A stretch of 64,000 bases of DNA from contig OY365822.1 of the NCBI GenBank assembly GCA_959347315.1, positions 14,522,519 to 14,586,518 of the forward strand, in the 5' to 3' direction. Position 1 is the stretch's first letter, and every line of letters begins with the position of its first letter. Under the pieces are notes generated by a model, which did not search any database, was not told the origin of the DNA, and was given only the letters and a program-made list of their open reading frames with translations. Shown piece by piece: positions 60,817 to 64,000 of this stretch. Source of the DNA: Bimastos eiseni (Eukaryota > Annelida > Clitellata > Crassiclitellata > Lumbricidae). Position numbers and translations under genes: made by a program.

Positions 60817-61071
60817 TCACTTGCAAACGGTCTTGAATAAACCTTGGTTTTTCCAGCTCTTGTCACACTTCATCGATTGCAGAATCTGATCTGGCTCAGG
60901 TTGAAATTTAAACTGGACTATTTGACCAACAGCGTCTTCAGCAACGTAAGGGACAGGCGTCTGCCTCGAGGTGTCGGGTTTCATTGCTTGACACTTCGTT
61001 AAGATTTGCATATTCCTCGCCGTCTGTATTGAGGCTGTCTGCCTCCAGCAAAACCCATTGAGGTCTCCCAT
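60817..61071 (-). CDS. Candidate 84-codon gene, U8
   Basis: It carries the Cys8 and Ser66 allele, as in U5. Confidence 0.32.
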   Translation of the reverse strand: MGDLNGFCWRQTASIQTARNMQILTKCQAMKPDTSRQTPVPYVAEDAVGQIVQFKFQPEPDQILQSMKCDKSWKNQGLFKTVCK

Positions 61072-61192
61072 TCGAGGTTTCAGGTAGACGTCTTCATCCG
61101 TAGTCCTCCTGCGCCTCAGCTGTCGGTCGATGCCTTTTATATAGCGTCATCGTCCAGAGTGTCGCGCGTTACAGTACAAAACAAAGGGAAGA

Positions 61193-64000
61193 AAGAAAAC
61201 AGATAGACAAAAGAAAGAAAGACCACATAAAGATAAAGGATTAAAACTATATACGAAATTGAATTGAACTGTTACAAATTCTGCATTTGTCCATTAGTCT
61301 ATGTAACTACAAATGAATAATTATCGTGTTAAAGATGTACAGAGACGGAGTCACGCGCATGTTTGAGGATGTTGGATAATTGATTAGAGATACGGGTATA
61401 ATCTTTAAGGTCGTGACTCCGTTAGAAATGAAATGAACTGAACTGAAATAAAATAAAATAAATAAATCGATGCAGATTATACGGGGCTCACTTGGGTGCA
61501 TCGTTGTTCTGTTCATGTCTTGCAATCACTTTATGAGTATTATATATTGTCACCTAGATGGGCTTACATAGGCATTATGACAGAATATTGTGTTTTTAAT
61601 AATGCAATTAATTATGTCAAAGTGCTTGTCTATTTTACTCAAAAGCATTGTTTCCAGACCTAACAAATAACGTTTTAACATTTAGCTGTCACATTTGATA
61701 GAGATGTACGATTCTTATATATAAATATATATCTCTATATTTTTATTTATATAATATGCAATATGCAATATACATTATTGGTAAATAAAACTGACTCAAA
61801 TTGTTACTATGTCTGCCAAATGAACAATGTAAATTCATCTGCTGATTGTTACATGTATATAGTTTAAAGTGAAAGTGTTGTGCTGTTTTGTAACAGTGCA
61901 AATGTACATTGTGTCATCTGACGTCAGCAATCGATGTTGTCATGAGATGTCAATAAACTTATGTTTAAACAAACAAAATATATATGTAGACTTAAAATGT
62001 AGCTCAATTCAGAAGGTAACTGTGATCCCCGTTCCATGATATTAGTTCGTTGGTCAGTTGCACTTTAGTGATACTGTTTGATGACAAAGACGACTATCGT
62101 TGCCCTCCTCCATTATCCAGGCTATGAACTGGCACTGTTCAACGGCAAGCATCGTCGGGATTTAAGTGTCGTTTAACCTTTCCTTCCATTTAAATGCTCC
62201 TTTATCTTTTATAACGCTAAATACGGCATTTCTCTTTCTACTCATTAATTTTAGTCATCAATGTGTACATATGAATCTTTGTAAGAGCTAACAGCAACAG
62301 CGATCGATCGTCCGGTGATCAATCGTCCTGTGATCAACCGTCCAGTGATCACACGTCCTAGAACCCTCGATATCGCCATCCTTCTAGAGCTCAGAGTTCA
62401 GGTCTGACCACGCGACAGAACAGCGGAGGCGTAAGGCAGTTGACTGAAGGACTACTTGCTTACACACAGCAACTGTCTCCGCTTTACAGGCCAGGCTTCT
62501 AACCAATCGACCACCGTCACACACCCACGGTGTGCCAGCCAGTCTAGTTTCTTTTAGGCCTAAACGATTATGTATACCAGTGGCTGGCTGAGGGCTAAAA
62601 TCCAACGAAGTAGACATATTTTTAAAAGTTCTGTGTCCCTAGCGCCATCTAGCGAATTCATCCATCAAACGAGCACACCGTAAATGAATGTGCAGTGTAC
62701 ACGAGCGTACAATATATGCCTGACCTCATTCACCTATGTACCCTGTTGGTGTACAATTCACTGAGCAGTCAGTAATTCAATGTTCAATGGTGATGGGATG
62801 ATAAAACTGTAATCGAAGTGGCAGTATTAGAGGCAATAATACTAAAATATTTGGCAGGAGGAAGGTTTTAAGTTAGGCAATGGCAGGCAAGCAAAAGGTT
62901 TGCTTTAAAACAGGGAAACGTAGTTAAGCAAAACTTATATCTTAAGTTAGACAATGGTAGGTAAGCAATAATCACATCTTAACTTAAACAATGGAGTTTA
63001 AACAATGGTTATAAATTCCAATTGCAGTATTTCTAGTAAATGATGATTAAATGAAGTTGAGCATCATAAACTGATACATTTTCTGGATTATGTTATTGCA
63101 TGGATTCAGTTAAGTGCAAACGGTGCTGCCATCTATCTTTGACATCGATGAACTAAAGACACCTAAACCAAAAGGTACTTTTTTTACAAGTTTTCGGCTT
63201 CTGACATCCTGAGACATTCATTCCTCATTCAATCTCGAGGGCTGCCATGTTGAGTGCAGGACATTTGCTCCGCGGACAATTGCCCCATATGTATATATGC
63301 ATGTATGTCTGTATGTACGTATGTATTTATGTACGTATGTATGAATGTATGCATGTATGTATGTATGTATGTTTGTATGTATGTTTGTATGTATGTTTGT
63401 ATATATGTATGTCTGTATGTACGTATGTATTTATGTATATATGTATGAATGTATGTATGTATGTATGTATGTATGTCGGTATGTACGTATGTATTTATGT
63501 ATATATGTATGAATGTATGTATGTATTTATGCATTATTTATGTATGTATGTATGTACGCATATATAATTTATGGTCTAACCGAGGGGGGCAATTGTCCTA
63601 GTTGGGAATGGCAATTCTCCAGGGGCAATTGTCCGTTCCCGCCATGTTACAGTGTCTACAATTGGCTATTAACACTCTGAGGACGAATTGCATCCGTTTC
63701 CCAGTCACTGTTAGTGCACGCCTGTCGCTAAAGCACTAAAGCACTAAAGACGCCATATTATATTATGTATCAAGTGAGTAAGTAAGTAAATAAGTAGGTC
63801 AGAATGTTGTCTAATCTAAAGAAATCTAATTAGCACTGTTCAACAATATATATGCAAAAGATGCGATGCTGTTTTTTTATTACAAATGTAATGTATTTGA
63901 ATCAAACAAATAATGTTAGAACACGTTTCGGTAGATAAGAATCGTCATGGAGTCATTTTATCAGAATGGAACATGCTGTAGGTTGGACTAGAATCTAGAT
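61193..64000. repeat. Macrosatellite unit U9 (partial, first 2808 bp)
   Basis: The ninth unit is cut by the window end. Its SNPs (GTCATCTGACG near 61914, CCAATTGCAG near 63018, GCATGGATTC near 63099) match U6-U8, so the array continues to the right with the same family. Confidence 0.95.
63287..63564. repeat. ATGT microsatellite block, U9
   Basis: It is 278 bp, as in U2, and is the last marker region fully inside the window. Confidence 0.95.

Larger units (their letters stand above)
53630..61192. repeat. Macrosatellite unit U8 (short form, 7563 bp)
   Basis: This short-form unit has the full-length GATT tract and GCTTTGCATTAG near 58526, as in the long group, but GTGCATCACC at 58802, as in U3 and U5-U7. 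Private changes include AAAGTACTAAAG near 56175, ATGCATTATC near 57391 and GTACAGTATG at 59224. Confidence 0.97.

Noticed and set aside
1..64000. CRISPR array, phage, integron or operon-like system
   Set aside because: There are no short spaced repeats with unique spacers, no ribosome-binding-site-led gene runs and no large frames. All signs are eukaryotic.
1..64000. rDNA, 5S, snRNA, spliced-leader or histone repeat
   Set aside because: I looked for the characteristic conserved sequences of these tandem families on both strands and saw none. A covariance-model scan would settle it.
1..64000. Assembly artefact from a single collapsed or duplicated contig
   Set aside because: Every unit has private SNPs or tract lengths and the variant patterns are mosaic, which simple contig duplication would not create. 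Raw-read depth is still the deciding test.

Overview
The whole window is one head-to-tail tandem array of a single AT-rich unit of about 7.55-7.75 kb. Taking base 1 as the phase, the units are: U1 1-7746, U2 7747-15489, U3 15490-23220, U4 23221-30963, U5 30964-38514, U6 38515-46065, U7 46066-53629, U8 53630-61192, and a partial U9 61193-64000. Neither array edge is in the window. The units look over 98% identical by eye, but each differs by small indels, microsatellite lengths and private SNPs, so they are distinct physical copies and not one copy repeated by error.

The DNA looks eukaryotic, most likely from an animal. It has long degenerate tetranucleotide tracts, (ATT)n and (AC)n(AT)n microsatellites, a TA-flanked Tc1/mariner-type MITE, no dense coding and no bacterial gene organisation. 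I cannot name the species. I saw no rRNA, snRNA, complete tRNA, histone or transposase gene, so this is best called a macrosatellite (megasatellite) array of mostly noncoding DNA.

Layout of one unit, in U1 coordinates: an 11-bp inverted repeat (153-230); a CRE-type palindrome (727-734); a 15-bp tandem repeat (1107-1166); a strong CTCF-like motif on the minus strand (1448-1463); a degenerate ~73-bp repeat (1675-1803); an ATGT microsatellite block bracketed by inverted GGGGCAATTGTCCG motifs (2081-2447); an (AC)n(AT)n tract (2961-2988); an open frame behind a good 3' splice-site-like sequence (3194-3355); GAAT-type (3383-3508) and ATT (3915-4010) tracts; an AP-1-site hairpin (4127-4150); a second open frame (4258-4464); a GATT-type tract (4523-4740); a 268-bp MITE (5143-5410); a 16-bp palindrome (5544-5559); a 48-bp-arm foldback (5663-5905); an ATT tract (6068-6140); AT-rich DNA; and, on the minus strand at the unit end, an 84-codon reading frame with a TATA-like box, a short upstream ORF and a downstream AATAAA (7203-7697). 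In the first ~2150 bases of a unit, position equals unit start plus U1 position minus 1. Beyond that, small indels shift the offset.

Two haplotype groups exist. U1-U4 keep the complete foldback. U5-U8 carry a 184-bp deletion that removes its left arm. Other markers group the units differently (for example U1 with U6-U9, or U3 with U5), so the array has been reshuffled by unequal exchange or gene conversion. No protein function could be assigned. The coding calls are weak because several open frames of this size are expected by chance in a unit this AT-rich.
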